Assembly: GCF_001685025.1 (NCBI RefSeq)
Contig: NZ_MAYU01000021.1
Location: 1-64,000 of the forward strand
Length of the DNA stretch: 64,000 bases
Source of the DNA: Bacillus sp. FJAT-27225
GTDB lineage: Bacteria > Bacillota > Bacilli > Bacillales > Cytobacillaceae
Direction of reading: 5' to 3'
Shown: positions 1 to 8,878 of the stretch, piece after piece
Numbering within the stretch: the stretch's first letter is position 1
How the letters are laid out: each line of letters begins with the position of its first letter
Notes under the pieces: model-generated
What the model was told of the DNA's origin: nothing
Database searches by the model: none
Seen by the model: only the letters and a program-made list of their open reading frames with translations
Program-made: the position numbers and the translations under genes

Positions 1-150
1 TCATATTATTGTTTGTTGACGCTTGTTTGTTTAGTTTTCAAGGAACAACTTTATTATTATATAACTTCCGTCGCGATATGTCAACGTTTTTTTCAAATCG
101 TTAACAGCAACATTTAATATAATAACATTACGAATCATTAGAAGTCAATA
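1..150 (-). promoter_or_regulatory. Tandem rRNA operon promoters and boxA leader
   Basis: Read on the minus strand, two sigma-A promoters lie in tandem. P1 has TTGACT at 143-148 and TATTAT at 119-124 (18-bp spacer). P2 has a perfect TTGACA at 79-84 and TATAAT at 56-61 (17-bp spacer). Just downstream, at 33-48, is TTGTTCCTTGAAAACT, which resembles the boxA antitermination sequence of Bacillus rRNA leaders, followed by the A-rich leader text usual before 16S rRNA. I infer that a 16S gene begins a short distance beyond position 1. The rRNA gene itself is not in the window. Confidence 0.8.
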
Positions 151-342
151 AGTTTTTTTATTTCCTTCAGATTTTTTAGCCGCTAACGAAGCAGCTAAAT
201 CATAATACCACTTCCTCAATAGGTTACTCAATGCATAAATATTTCCAATCATAATCAACCAACCACAGAAACCAAGGCCATCCCAATCCCTTCTATTCAT
301 TCACTTACAGAGAATGGCCCTTCACTCTTCCTTATATATAGC
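151..342. other. Intergenic stretch between rrn promoters and korB terminator
   Basis: I see no gene, clear hairpin or recognisable repeat here. Together with the promoter block and the korB terminator it makes up the 405-bp gene-free left end. Confidence 0.5.
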
Positions 343-383
343 AAAACCCCCTGGCCAGTTCCTTAATCGGCCAGAGGGTTTTT
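343..383 (-). terminator. Intrinsic terminator of korAB
   Basis: On the minus strand a stem pairs CCCTCTGGCC with GGCCAGGGGG and ends in TTTT, just after the korB stop codon. It separates korAB from the rRNA promoters. Confidence 0.85.
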
Positions 384-405
384 AAACTATACTTTGTATA
401 TACTA

Positions 406-1272
406 TTACATGAACTCAGCAACAAGCTTATCAAAATGATCCTGATCAAGGTTAAGATCGGCTTTAGCAAGCGGCTCGGCAGAATAGCCGTTTATTAACT
501 CCTGATAAGATTGGCGCTCGGTATTTTGATAAATGAGGCCAGTTACAAGGCCGTTGTGCTTCATTAAAGTTTGCATTGCCAATTCGCGGTTGTTTGCATC
601 GTAACCTTCAATATCACTAAGTTTGGTCAAGTTCTCTTTAAACCAATCATACGTATTGACTTTGTTATAGGTTACACACGGACTGAAAACGTTAATTAAC
701 GAAAAGCCTTTATGCTTAATGCCCGCTTCAATTAAAGCGGTCAAGTCCTTCAAGTCAGTCGAAAAGCTTTGGGCAACGAATGTTGCGCCCGCGGTCAAAG
801 CCATTTCCATAGGAGCGATGGCTTGTTCAATCGAACCCATCGGGGTTGATTTTGTTTTGAAGCCGGTTGCCGACCTTGGCGATGTTTGCCCCTTTGTCAA
901 CCCATAGATCTGGTTGTCCATTACAATGTAGGTAATGTCAATATTCCGGCGGATAGCGTGGATGGTATGCCCCATTCCAATCGCAAAGCCGTCCCCATCA
1001 CCACCTGATGCCAAAACAGTCAAATCGCGGTTTGCCATTTTTACTCCCTGGGCGATAGGCAAAGCACGACCATGAATGCCGTGGAAACCGTATGAATTTA
1101 TATAACCAGAAATACGGCCGGAACAGCCGATACCGGATATTACAGCGAGTTGTTCAGGCTCGAGCCCTACATTGGCAGCTGCACGCTGGATTGCTGCCTG
1201 TACGGAGAAATCGCCGCAGCCAGGGCACCAGTTTGGTTTTACATTATTACGGAATTCCTTAAATGTAGCCAT
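406..1272 (-). CDS. korB: 2-oxoacid:ferredoxin oxidoreductase, beta subunit
   Basis: Thiamine-diphosphate (TPP) subunit of a two-subunit 2-oxoacid:ferredoxin oxidoreductase, which oxidatively decarboxylates a 2-oxoacid (probably 2-oxoglutarate or pyruvate) to acyl-CoA while reducing ferredoxin. The 288-residue length fits the KorB/PorB family. A CPGC motif near residue 16 and a later GIGCSG supply cysteines expected to bind an iron-sulfur cluster. The GGDGDGF ... MDNQIYG segment is the TPP/Mg motif. The start codon abuts the korA stop, so the two are translated together. The substrate cannot be fixed from sequence alone. Confidence 0.93.
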   Translation of the reverse strand: MATFKEFRNNVKPNWCPGCGDFSVQAAIQRAAANVGLEPEQLAVISGIGCSGRISGYINSYGFHGIHGRALPIAQGVKMANRDLTVLASGGDGDGFAIGMGHTIHAIRRNIDITYIVMDNQIYGLTKGQTSPRSATGFKTKSTPMGSIEQAIAPMEMALTAGATFVAQSFSTDLKDLTALIEAGIKHKGFSLINVFSPCVTYNKVNTYDWFKENLTKLSDIEGYDANNRELAMQTLMKHNGLVTGLIYQNTERQSYQELINGYSAEPLAKADLNLDQDHFDKLVAEFM

Positions 1273-3006
1273 TTAGAACAACTCCTTGCTTTTTGTGTAG
1301 ATTTCATTAGGAAGGAACGGATTGCCATCATACTTCAACAGCTTGAACATCTTTTCGGCATGTCCCACGTTCATCTTCATAATATTTGCAAGCTGCCCCG
1401 TCGCATTGTTTTCAACAACAACAATCTTTTTCGCAGAACGGACAAGCGGAAGGATTTCATCTACCGAAAACGGGTGAATAAGACGAACATGTGCATGGTT
1501 CACTTTATGGCCTTCAGCAGACAAGCGTCCCATTGCTTCTTCAATGGCTCCCCTAGTTGAGTTGAAACCTACAATTAACAAATCTGCTTCATCATGTGGT
1601 GCGTTGACATGAACTGGTTTATTAAAACGGACATTCGCAATTTTACGGAAACGTTTATCCATCTGGGCAATTCTGTTTGCTGCCGATTCGGAAGGCTTTC
1701 CTGTTTCATCGTGCTCAACACCGGTAACATGGTGAATCCCATTTTTCATACCCGGAATAACACGTGGTGATACTCCATCTTCGGTTACTTCATAACGCTT
1801 GAAGTAGCCCTTGTTTTCAATTTCAGGGAGTTCTCCTGATACCAGCTTGCCGCGGCGAATTTCCACATTGTTGAAATCCAGCGGTTCCACAGTCTGTTTT
1901 CCAAGCGATAGCTGAAGGTCGGAAAGGATGATTACTGGACATTGATATTCTTCTGCAAGGTTGAATGCCTCAGCTGTATCATAAAACGCTTCTTCAACAG
2001 TACTTGGCGCAAAGACGATTTTTGGAATTTCACCGTGTGTTCCATAAATCATCTGCATCAGGTCGGATTGCTCCTGTTTAGTAGGAAGGCCGGTTGAAGG
2101 GCCGCCACGCTGTGTATCTACAATAACGATTGGAGTTTCTGTAATACCGGCCAGGCCGATTGCTTCCATTTTTAGTGAAAGACCGGGACCTGCAGAAGCA
2201 GTAATGGCGCGAACCCCGGCGTAGTTTGCACCAATCGCCATTGTAGCAGCAGCAATCTCATCCTCTGTTTGGATGACCGTACCGCCTAGAGCAGGAAGTT
2301 TCTTAATTAGATATTCCATAATTTCTGATGCTGGTGTGATTGGGTATGCAGCCATAAAACGACAGCCGCCGGCAAGTGCTCCCAAAGCGATTGCATCGTT
2401 ACCGATCATGAACATCCTCTTTTTCCCATCAGCTTTTTCAAGCTCCATGGTACGAACTCCGCCAAGCTGTTCAGTAATAAAATCATGGCCAGCCTGGATC
2501 GCATCCATGTTCTTTGCGACCACCTGATCGCCCTTTCTGCCAAAAATCTCGCGAACTACTTCTTCAAAGACCGCGATATCAAGATCGAGGACCGCCGTAG
2601 TGGCACCGATTGCAACCATGTTTTTCATAAGCGAAGTGCCAAGCTCTGTAGCAATTTCGGTAAAGGGCACGGAATACATGACAGCCTGGGTGTCTTCTGG
2701 TTTTTTTGGATTGAACTTTGCATCAGCAATAATCACGCCATTGTTGTGCAATTCTTTGTAGTTTAAGTCAATTGTTTCCTGGTCGAAAGCTACCAATATA
2801 TCAAGATCATCGGAAATCGATCTGACTTGGGTGGTGCTAACCCTGATTTTGTTGTTTGTGTGGCCGCCTTTAATCCTTGATGAAAAGTGGCGGTAGCCAT
2901 ACAAGTAGTAACCAAGCCTGTTTAACGCGATCGAAAAAATTTCTCCGGTACTTTCAATGCCTTCCCCTTGCTGTCCTCCAACTTTCCAAGAAAGTTGATT
3001 AATCAT
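1273..3006 (-). CDS. korA: 2-oxoacid:acceptor oxidoreductase, alpha subunit (gamma-alpha fusion)
   Basis: Partner of KorB. Residues 1 to about 180 are the gamma-type domain (GGQQGEGIEST near residue 11). From about 195 onward comes the alpha pyrimidine-binding domain (GNDAIALGA, AAYPITPASEIMEYL), then domain II with the PSTGLPT and SAGPGLSLK regions. The gamma-alpha fusion at 577 residues is the usual bacterial KorA architecture. ATG with an AAAGGGGTG SD. It is the first gene of the korAB unit; a cre-like site lies about 100 bp upstream. The KorAB name is by family; substrate preference is inferred. Confidence 0.92.
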   Translation of the reverse strand: MINQLSWKVGGQQGEGIESTGEIFSIALNRLGYYLYGYRHFSSRIKGGHTNNKIRVSTTQVRSISDDLDILVAFDQETIDLNYKELHNNGVIIADAKFNPKKPEDTQAVMYSVPFTEIATELGTSLMKNMVAIGATTAVLDLDIAVFEEVVREIFGRKGDQVVAKNMDAIQAGHDFITEQLGGVRTMELEKADGKKRMFMIGNDAIALGALAGGCRFMAAYPITPASEIMEYLIKKLPALGGTVIQTEDEIAAATMAIGANYAGVRAITASAGPGLSLKMEAIGLAGITETPIVIVDTQRGGPSTGLPTKQEQSDLMQMIYGTHGEIPKIVFAPSTVEEAFYDTAEAFNLAEEYQCPVIILSDLQLSLGKQTVEPLDFNNVEIRRGKLVSGELPEIENKGYFKRYEVTEDGVSPRVIPGMKNGIHHVTGVEHDETGKPSESAANRIAQMDKRFRKIANVRFNKPVHVNAPHDEADLLIVGFNSTRGAIEEAMGRLSAEGHKVNHAHVRLIHPFSVDEILPLVRSAKKIVVVENNATGQLANIMKMNVGHAEKMFKLLKYDGNPFLPNEIYTKSKELF

Positions 3007-3098
3007 CCTTTACACCCCTTTGGATATGTAAAAAAATAATAGTTTATACCTTACAACTGAAGTTTAGCACTTTTTCAGATAATTCACTAGAAATGCGC

Positions 3099-3120
3099 TT
3101 GCAAATTAAGCGTTTGCAAA
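3099..3120 (-). promoter_or_regulatory. cre-like palindrome upstream of korA
   Basis: TTGCAAA at 3099-3105 is repeated inverted as TTTGCAA at 3113-3119. Read on the minus strand, 3119-3105 (TTGCAAACGCTTAAT) fits the CcpA cre consensus WTGNAANCGNWNNCW at all but one position. It could place korAB under carbon catabolite control. No clear -10/-35 pair was identified next to it. Confidence 0.4.
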
Positions 3121-3295
3121 GCACTGTCCGTCAGGTACTAAACGGTTTTAATTCTAGACCTATGTGACAAAAATTGCAACACTTTATGGCATAATATTGT
3201 CTAAAATTTGAATATTTTTTCAGACTCAGTTTAATAAACCTATATTCTTACTATTGATGTATGCCGACACAACAAAAAAGACTGATTTATTAGGG

Positions 3296-4219
3296 TTATT
3301 GCGGGAGCCGCTTTTTCATATTCTCATATAGAAATTTTGTTACTTGTATTTCAGAATAATATTTTTGCAATTCATTAATTAAATTATCATACTCGGATGC
3401 TGATGATAGCCCTTCTACAGTCTTTTCAATCCCATCAAAATCAGATCCAAATCCGACGTGGTCCTCTCCTCCTAGTGAGCATACATGGTCAAGGTGGCGG
3501 ATTACATCGGAAATCGTAGCTTTCCCAGCCTTAGTAAGGAAATGAGGGACAAACGTAATCCCCATTACTGTATCCCTCCTAATGATTGCCCTAATTTGGT
3601 CATCCTTCAAATTTCGCGGGTGAGGACATTTTGTAAAAGAATTGGAATGGGAAGCCATTGGGAACTCGGCTATCTCCATAACATCCCAAAAGCCTCTCTC
3701 CGAAAGATGAGATACATCACACCACGTATTCGTTTCATTTAAAACCTCGACAACCTCCCGGCCAAACGGCGTTAATCCCCTACCTCTCGCTTCCATCGCC
3801 CCATCGGCAACTGCATTGGCCCAGTTCCAGGTAAGTCCGACTGATGATACACCCATCCCGAGAATTTCTTTCAATTTGTTGATATCCTTTCCAACCGGGT
3901 CGCATCCTTCCAGAGCAAGCATCGCACCTATTTGATTCTTATTAAGGGAAGCTAGGTCAGCTTTACTTTTTACATGGACAATACCATTGGTTTCACCGAC
4001 AATTTTCTCATGAAAGATTTTTGCCATTTCACAAGCAGCCGTGAATGACTGATCTGCCCTCAATTCAGGTGGAACAAAAATGGCGAACACTTGAAGTTTA
4101 ATATGGGAATTACGCATCCCTGTCAAATTTGCCTGAAGCTTTTCGGAATCTTTAAATTCTATTGAAGGGTCTTCAAATAATTTCAAAAGCACGTCACAAT
4201 GGGCATCAAATATAGCCAT
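3296..4219 (-). CDS. Membrane dipeptidase-like metallopeptidase (family M19)
   Basis: Zinc dipeptidase of the renal dipeptidase family, hydrolysing dipeptides and, in some members, D-amino-acid-containing or beta-lactam substrates. The metal ligands are in place: DAHCD at residues 5-9, LEGCDP near 115, DVSHLS and ASHSNS in the middle, and GFGSDFDG near the C terminus. At 307 residues it has the usual length of bacterial members. I see no signal peptide, so it is probably cytoplasmic despite the family name. It lies between spoVS and korA; the tandem terminators upstream suggest separate transcription from spoVS. Confidence 0.92.
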   Translation of the reverse strand: MAIFDAHCDVLLKLFEDPSIEFKDSEKLQANLTGMRNSHIKLQVFAIFVPPELRADQSFTAACEMAKIFHEKIVGETNGIVHVKSKADLASLNKNQIGAMLALEGCDPVGKDINKLKEILGMGVSSVGLTWNWANAVADGAMEARGRGLTPFGREVVEVLNETNTWCDVSHLSERGFWDVMEIAEFPMASHSNSFTKCPHPRNLKDDQIRAIIRRDTVMGITFVPHFLTKAGKATISDVIRHLDHVCSLGGEDHVGFGSDFDGIEKTVEGLSSASEYDNLINELQKYYSEIQVTKFLYENMKKRLPQ

Positions 4220-4257
4220 ACAATTTGCCTCCTCGGATATTTATCGCGTAACTCATT

Positions 4258-4295
4258 ATAAAAACAGCCATTCGCCAGTCTTATCGGCGAATGGC
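4258..4295 (-). terminator. Second terminator downstream of spoVS
   Basis: Perfect 10-bp stem GCCATTCGCC/GGCGAATGGC followed on the minus strand by a T-run. It lies just upstream of the dipeptidase gene and backs up the spoVS terminator. Confidence 0.75.
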
Positions 4296-4337
4296 ATAGT
4301 TTTTCTTATCCGTTAGTAAAGTATAAATCCTTTAGCT

Positions 4338-4367
4338 AAAAAACCTGCTTGAAGGTTACAAGCAGGC
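4338..4367 (-). terminator. Intrinsic terminator of spoVS
   Basis: Stem CCTGCTTG/CAAGCAGG with a 7-nt loop, followed on the minus strand by TTTTTT. Confidence 0.88.
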
Positions 4368-4412
4368 TGAATCATGGGTTGCAGTTTAAATACAAGCCAG
4401 CGATAAAAGGAT

Positions 4413-4673
4413 TTACCTAGGTTCTACAATTAATTTTATGGCAGTCCGTTCTTCACCGTCAATCAGTATATCGGTAAATGCAGGGATGCAAATTAAATCG
4501 ACACCGCTAGGCGCTACGAATCCTCTTGCAATCGCTACTGCCTTTACCGCCTGGTTCAGTGCGCCCGCACCAATTGCCTGGATTTCCGCCCCGCCTCTTT
4601 CGCGCAGGACCCCGGCAAGCGCACCAGCTACAGAATTAGGATTAGATTTTGCTGAAACTTTTAATATTTCCAT
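4413..4673 (-). CDS. spoVS: Stage V sporulation protein S
   Basis: Small Alba-like nucleic-acid-binding protein needed for normal sporulation in B. subtilis (coat assembly and septation). The 86-residue sequence is that of the highly conserved family, with the MEILKVSAKSNPNSVAGALA start and the typical VDLICIPAF segment. ATG is preceded by AGGAGGAG. It is followed by tandem terminators, and a sigma-H-like promoter sits at the end of ymdB, so it can be a single-gene unit, as in relatives. Confidence 0.97.
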   Translation of the reverse strand: MEILKVSAKSNPNSVAGALAGVLRERGGAEIQAIGAGALNQAVKAVAIARGFVAPSGVDLICIPAFTDILIDGEERTAIKLIVEPR

Positions 4674-4773
4674 TCCTAGCTCCTCCTCGTATAATCCCGA
4701 TCCCGCATGAGCAGCTCATGGACAGTTCAGGTATATATCATTCCATTGTTACTATATTCATGGCGATTGGGAC

Positions 4774-4805
4774 ATATTCCCGCCGGGAGGATTTTTGTAT
4801 CCTTC
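4774..4805 (-). promoter_or_regulatory. Candidate sigma-H promoter of spoVS
   Basis: On the minus strand GAAGGATAC (4805-4797) and CGGGAATAT (4782-4774), separated by 14 bp, match the sigma-H pattern RNAGGAWWW / RNNGAATWW with one mismatch in each box. spoVS is sigma-H dependent in B. subtilis, which supports the assignment. It directly abuts the ymdB stop codon. Confidence 0.45.
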
Positions 4806-5603
4806 TTATGAATAAAAAGGATGGTCCGGATTAACAAGAATCCGTTCAATCTTTTTCGCTTTTCCGTTTTTGCGGTCTAGCTCAATTGAAACAGCAGACA
4901 GCTGAGCCGGGCCTTCCTTAGGAACTTCAAAGCGGACAGGCATGGATGTTAGGAAGCGTTTTAATACAGCCTCACGCTCCATCCCCAAAATGCCATCATA
5001 GGGCCCAGTCATACCAACATCTGTGATATAGGCTGTACCGCCCGGGAAAATTCGGTTGTCTGCAGTCTGAACATGAGTATGGGTCCCGACAACAGCAGAA
5101 ACCCTTCCATCAAGATACCAGCCCATTGCGAGCTTTTCACTCGTGGCTTCGGCGTGGAAATCAACGAAAATAAACGGAGTCCTTGTACTAGCCTCCTTAA
5201 TCAGCTCGTCAGCCTTTCGGAACGGGCAATCAATTGCAGGCAAAAATGTCCTTCCCTGCAGGTTAATGACAGCTAATTCCAGATCATTTAGTTTGACATA
5301 AACAATGCCCTTTCCAGGTGTACCCTCCGGAAAATTTGCGGGACGCACCATATATTTGGCCCGATCGATGAATTCAAGAATATCACGGTTATCCCATGAA
5401 TGATTACCGAGCGTAACTGCCTGCCCGCCCCATTCTAGAAAACTCTTATAGATTGCTTCGGTAATCCCTCTACCCGCAGCTGCATTTTCTCCGTTTATAA
5501 CGGTCAAATGCGGCCTATACTTATCTTTAAGCTTAGGCAAATACTCTTTTACCATCTCTCGGCCTGGAGAGCCAACAACATCACCAATAAATAATATGTT
5601 CAT
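4806..5603 (-). CDS. ymdB: 2',3'-cyclic nucleotide phosphodiesterase YmdB
   Basis: Calcineurin-like metallophosphoesterase of the YmdB family (265 residues). The B. subtilis protein hydrolyses 2',3'-cyclic nucleotides and affects the choice between motility and biofilm. Metal ligands are visible: GDVVGSPG at residues 7-14, NGENAAAGRG near 38, LGNHSWD near 66, DFHAE near 148, and GTHTHVQTAD near 173. An SD GGAGAAGG precedes the ATG. It follows rny, separated by a strong hairpin terminator, so coupling to rny would need read-through. Confidence 0.95.
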   Translation of the reverse strand: MNILFIGDVVGSPGREMVKEYLPKLKDKYRPHLTVINGENAAAGRGITEAIYKSFLEWGGQAVTLGNHSWDNRDILEFIDRAKYMVRPANFPEGTPGKGIVYVKLNDLELAVINLQGRTFLPAIDCPFRKADELIKEASTRTPFIFVDFHAEATSEKLAMGWYLDGRVSAVVGTHTHVQTADNRIFPGGTAYITDVGMTGPYDGILGMEREAVLKRFLTSMPVRFEVPKEGPAQLSAVSIELDRKNGKAKKIERILVNPDHPFYS

Positions 5604-5673
5604 TTTCCTTCTCCACTTCAGTTAGTCTTTACGCCCAATTGTATCATACAAGTTTCATGGTTATCCAAAATTC

Positions 5674-5708
5674 AAAAAAGGACAGCACCCAAAGGGATGC
5701 TGTCCTTT
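5674..5708 (-). terminator. Intrinsic terminator between rny and ymdB
   Basis: Stem AAAGGACAGCA/TGCTGTCCTTT followed by a T-run on the minus strand. Confidence 0.88.
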
Positions 5709-5713
5709 ACTAC

Positions 5714-7273
5714 TTATTTTGCATACTCTACTGCCCGGGTTTCACGGATTACCGTCACTTTTATATGACCCGGATAATCGAGCTCTTCCTCAATCCTCTT
5801 TCGGATATCCCTGGCAAGCCTGTGAGCTGCAAGGTCATCAATCGCTTCAGGTTTGACCATGATACGAACTTCACGGCCAGCCTGGATCGCAAAGGATTTT
5901 TCAACACCGTCGTATGACTCGGAGATTTCCTCAAGTTTTTCCAGGCGTCGAATATAGTTTTCAAGCGTTTCACTTCGGGCACCCGGTCTAGCTGCCGACA
6001 ATGCATCCGCGGCAGCAACAAGGACTGCAATAATGGATGTAGGTTCCTTGTCCCCATGGTGAGAAGCGATACTGTTGATAACAACTGGATGCTCTTTGTA
6101 CTTAGTTGCAAGCTCAACGCCGATTTCAACATGGCTGCCTTCGACCTCATGGTCAATAGCCTTGCCGATATCATGCAATAAACCTGCACGTCGGGCCAAT
6201 GTCTCATCCTCACCGAGTTCAGCTGCTAACAGCCCTGAAAGCTGAGCAACTTCCATCGAGTGCTTAAGGACATTTTGGCCGTAACTTGTACGGAATTTCA
6301 ATCGTCCTAGAATCTTAATCAAATCAGGGTGCAATCCATGTACCCCTACTTCATAGGTTGTCTGCTCACCGATTTCCCGGATATGCTCATCAACCTCCCG
6401 GCGTGCTTTGTCCACCATTTCTTCAATTCGCGCCGGATGGATCCTACCGTCCTGGACCAGCTTATCCAGTGCCAGTCGGGCAGTTTCCCGCCTGATCGGA
6501 TCAAATCCTGACAGGATGACAGCTTCTGGTGTATCATCAATAATCAAGTCAATACCAGTTAGCGTTTCGAGGGTACGTATATTCCTACCCTCACGGCCTA
6601 TTATGCGGCCTTTCATCTCATCGTTAGGCAAGTTAACTACTGAAACAGTTGTTTCAGCGACATGGTCTGCAGCGCAACGCTGGATTGCGAGGGAGAGGAT
6701 TTCCTTTGCCCTCTTATCCGCCTCTTCTTTCGCGCGGTTTTCAGTTTCTTTGATCATCATGGCCATATCATGCGTAAGTTCTTTTTCGGCATGATCCAGG
6801 ATGATCGCCTTCGCTTCTTCTCGGGTAAGTCCCGAGATTCTTTCTAGCTCGGCTTTCTGGGCCCGTACCATCTCGTCCACTTTGCTTTCCATCTGTTCAA
6901 TATGCTGTTGTCTTTGGTTTAGAGAATCATCCTTTTTCTCCAGAAGGGTTTCACGCTTGTTCAGCGAATCATCCTTCCGGTCCAAATTTTCTTCTCTTTG
7001 CAGTAACCGGTTCTCTTGTTTTTGCAGTTCATTTCTTCGTTCCCGAATCTCACGTTCTGCTTCAGTCCGAAGCTTGTGAATTTCATCCTTCGCTTCCAGA
7101 AGCGCTTCCTTCTTGGAGGCATCTGCATCGCGTTTAGCGTCTTCAAGAATTTGCTCCGCTACACTTTTTGCGCCAGCTATCTGCTTTTCCGCAAAGGACT
7201 TACGAATAAAATAGCCAACAACCGCACCGACGAATAGGCCAAGCAAAATGGAGATGATATCAATGACGTCCAT
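5714..7273 (-). CDS. rny: Ribonuclease Y
   Basis: Membrane-anchored endoribonuclease that initiates bulk mRNA decay in Firmicutes. Residues 1-25 form one membrane segment. About 30-200 are a charged coiled coil rich in Glu, Lys and Arg. A KH RNA-binding domain follows ([15 protein letters not shown]). The HD hydrolase domain carries the HD pair in GLLHDIGKA and downstream SHHGDKEP. The 519-residue length is that of the family. ATG has an AAGAGGAGGTG SD. A near-consensus sigma-A promoter lies about 130 bp upstream and a terminator follows the gene. Confidence 0.97.
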   Translation of the reverse strand: MDVIDIISILLGLFVGAVVGYFIRKSFAEKQIAGAKSVAEQILEDAKRDADASKKEALLEAKDEIHKLRTEAEREIRERRNELQKQENRLLQREENLDRKDDSLNKRETLLEKKDDSLNQRQQHIEQMESKVDEMVRAQKAELERISGLTREEAKAIILDHAEKELTHDMAMMIKETENRAKEEADKRAKEILSLAIQRCAADHVAETTVSVVNLPNDEMKGRIIGREGRNIRTLETLTGIDLIIDDTPEAVILSGFDPIRRETARLALDKLVQDGRIHPARIEEMVDKARREVDEHIREIGEQTTYEVGVHGLHPDLIKILGRLKFRTSYGQNVLKHSMEVAQLSGLLAAELGEDETLARRAGLLHDIGKAIDHEVEGSHVEIGVELATKYKEHPVVINSIASHHGDKEPTSIIAVLVAAADALSAARPGARSETLENYIRRLEKLEEISESYDGVEKSFAIQAGREVRIMVKPEAIDDLAAHRLARDIRKRIEEELDYPGHIKVTVIRETRAVEYAK

Positions 7274-7404
7274 CGTTACACCTCCTCTTGCTATGAACTT
7301 TTGTTACATTTTCAAGTGTCGGCATGTACATTGTGTTCAACATACAGCAAGCACCAAGGCTTTTAACATGTAAAATTACCAAAAATGTAAAATATACATT
7401 TTTA

Positions 7405-7433
7405 ATTGTATAGCTGTCAATATTCATTGTCAA
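7405..7433 (-). promoter_or_regulatory. Sigma-A promoter of rny
   Basis: Perfect TTGACA at 7433-7428 and TACAAT at 7410-7405 with a 17-bp spacer, minus strand. A second overlapping TTGACA lies a few bases downstream, so the start point may be dual. This leaves a leader of over 100 nt before rny. Confidence 0.7.
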
Positions 7434-7510
7434 GGGTTTGTCCTTTCATTACCAATAAATATGACAGTAACTGGAAAAAGAACAATAAATGCAGCTAATT
7501 ATTCTAAAAT

Positions 7511-7538
7511 AAAAAAGCAAAGCCATACCGGCTTTGCC
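7511..7538 (-). terminator. Intrinsic terminator of recA
   Basis: Stem GCAAAGCC/GGCTTTGC, 5-nt loop, then TTTTTT on the minus strand. Confidence 0.9.
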
Positions 7539-7551
7539 TTCTTGATAATAG

Positions 7552-8598
7552 TTAGTCGATCAATTCAAATTGTTCAGGATCGTCCTCTTCCTCTTCTTTT
7601 ACCACTTTCACGCCGTCGAGGTTGTAATGATCACGGATTTGCTGTTTGACCTTTTCACGGATTTCAGGGTTTTCCCTAAGGAATGTCTTGGCATTTTCCC
7701 TTCCCTGGCCAATACGCTCCTCATTGTAGGAGTACCAGGAACCGCTCTTTTGGACAATGTCAAGGTCCGAGCCAATATCAACAATTTCCCCTTCACGGGA
7801 AATTCCTTCACCGTACATGATATCTACTTCTGCAGTCCGGAATGGAGGAGCAACCTTGTTTTTGACTACCTTGATCTTCGTTTTGTTTCCTATCATTTCA
7901 GTACCCTGCTTTAAGGTTTCAGCACGACGCACTTCCAGACGGACAGTTGAATAGAACTTTAGGGCACGGCCCCCAGGTGTTGTTTCCGGATTTCCGAACA
8001 TAACGCCAACCTTTTCACGAATCTGGTTAATAAAAATGGCGATTGTTTTAGACTTGTTAATTGCACCGGAAAGCTTTCGAAGAGCCTGGGACATCAGGCG
8101 GGCCTGCAAACCGACATGGGCATCTCCCATCTCACCTTCAATTTCAGCTTTTGGTACAAGTGCCGCAACAGAGTCTACCACGACGATGTCAACTGCCCCA
8201 CTGCGGACAAGAGCTTCGGCAATTTCAAGAGCCTGCTCCCCTGTATCAGGCTGGGAAAGCAACAACTCATCAATGTTGACGCCTAGTTTTTGCGCATAAG
8301 CAGGGTCAAGGGCATGCTCGGCATCAATGAACGCAGCCGTTCCTCCCTTTGCTTGGACTTCAGCGATTGCATGAAGCGCAACAGTTGTTTTACCTGAACT
8401 TTCAGGTCCATAAATTTCAATAATACGCCCGCGTGGATATCCTCCAACTCCAAGGGCAATATCAAGGGTAAGGGATCCGCTTGATATAATGGAAATCTGT
8501 GTGTCTGTCTTTTCCCCAAGCTTCATAATTGAACCTTTTCCGAACTGCTTTTCAATCTGCTTTAACGCCATTTCAAGGGCTGCTTGACGATCACTCAC
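7552..8598 (-). CDS. recA: Recombinase RecA
   Basis: DNA strand-exchange ATPase for homologous recombination; as a filament it also triggers LexA self-cleavage. Walker [10 protein letters not shown] is near residue 65 and Walker B-like [12 protein letters not shown] near 140. The acidic C-terminal tail [14 protein letters not shown] is typical. The 348 residues match the Bacillus protein. The start is GTG with an AAGGAGG SD. A sigma-A promoter and a LexA box lie upstream, and a terminator follows, so it forms its own SOS-regulated unit downstream of cinA. Confidence 0.98.
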   Translation of the reverse strand: MSDRQAALEMALKQIEKQFGKGSIMKLGEKTDTQISIISSGSLTLDIALGVGGYPRGRIIEIYGPESSGKTTVALHAIAEVQAKGGTAAFIDAEHALDPAYAQKLGVNIDELLLSQPDTGEQALEIAEALVRSGAVDIVVVDSVAALVPKAEIEGEMGDAHVGLQARLMSQALRKLSGAINKSKTIAIFINQIREKVGVMFGNPETTPGGRALKFYSTVRLEVRRAETLKQGTEMIGNKTKIKVVKNKVAPPFRTAEVDIMYGEGISREGEIVDIGSDLDIVQKSGSWYSYNEERIGQGRENAKTFLRENPEIREKVKQQIRDHYNLDGVKVVKEEEEDDPEQFELID

Positions 8599-8673
8599 TG
8601 TGTTTCCTCCTTAAGATCATATATATAAAAGCATAAGCGATTGGATACAATCTAGCAAATTACTTCTATTAAT

Positions 8674-8702
8674 AATATACTATTATTCAACCCTTTTGTC
8701 CA
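8674..8702 (-). promoter_or_regulatory. Sigma-A promoter of recA
   Basis: TGGACA at 8702-8697 and TATATT at 8679-8674 with an exact 17-bp spacer, minus strand. Each box is 5 of 6 to consensus. Confidence 0.7.
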
Positions 8703-8711
8703 GCAAAAAAG

Positions 8712-8725
8712 CGAACATCTATTCT
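8712..8725 (-). promoter_or_regulatory. LexA (DinR) box of recA
   Basis: Minus strand AGAATAGATGTTCG fits the Bacillus SOS box CGAACNNNNGTTCG with two mismatches, similar to the imperfect GAAT...GTTCG box of B. subtilis recA. It lies just upstream of the -35 box. Confidence 0.75.
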
Positions 8726-8844
8726 GTTTTTTTATATAGCTCTCTTCCATTGAAATACCCGATTTGCGTGGCAGAATCCACTATTATTCACTCCATTTGG
8801 ATGCAGAAAAACAATTTTTCCATGAAAACTGAAATTTCTATTTT

Positions 8845-8878
8845 AAAAAAAGAAGGAGCCTTTAATTAGGCGTCCTTC
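8845..8878 (-). terminator. Terminator overlapping the cinA 3' end
   Basis: Stem GAAGGAcGCCT/AGGCtCCTTC with one mismatch, followed by a run of seven T on the minus strand. The upstream arm contains the cinA stop codon. Confidence 0.85.

Noticed and set aside
5761-6213. 150-codon minus-strand frame inside rny
   Set aside because: Out-of-frame shadow of the rny HD domain region.
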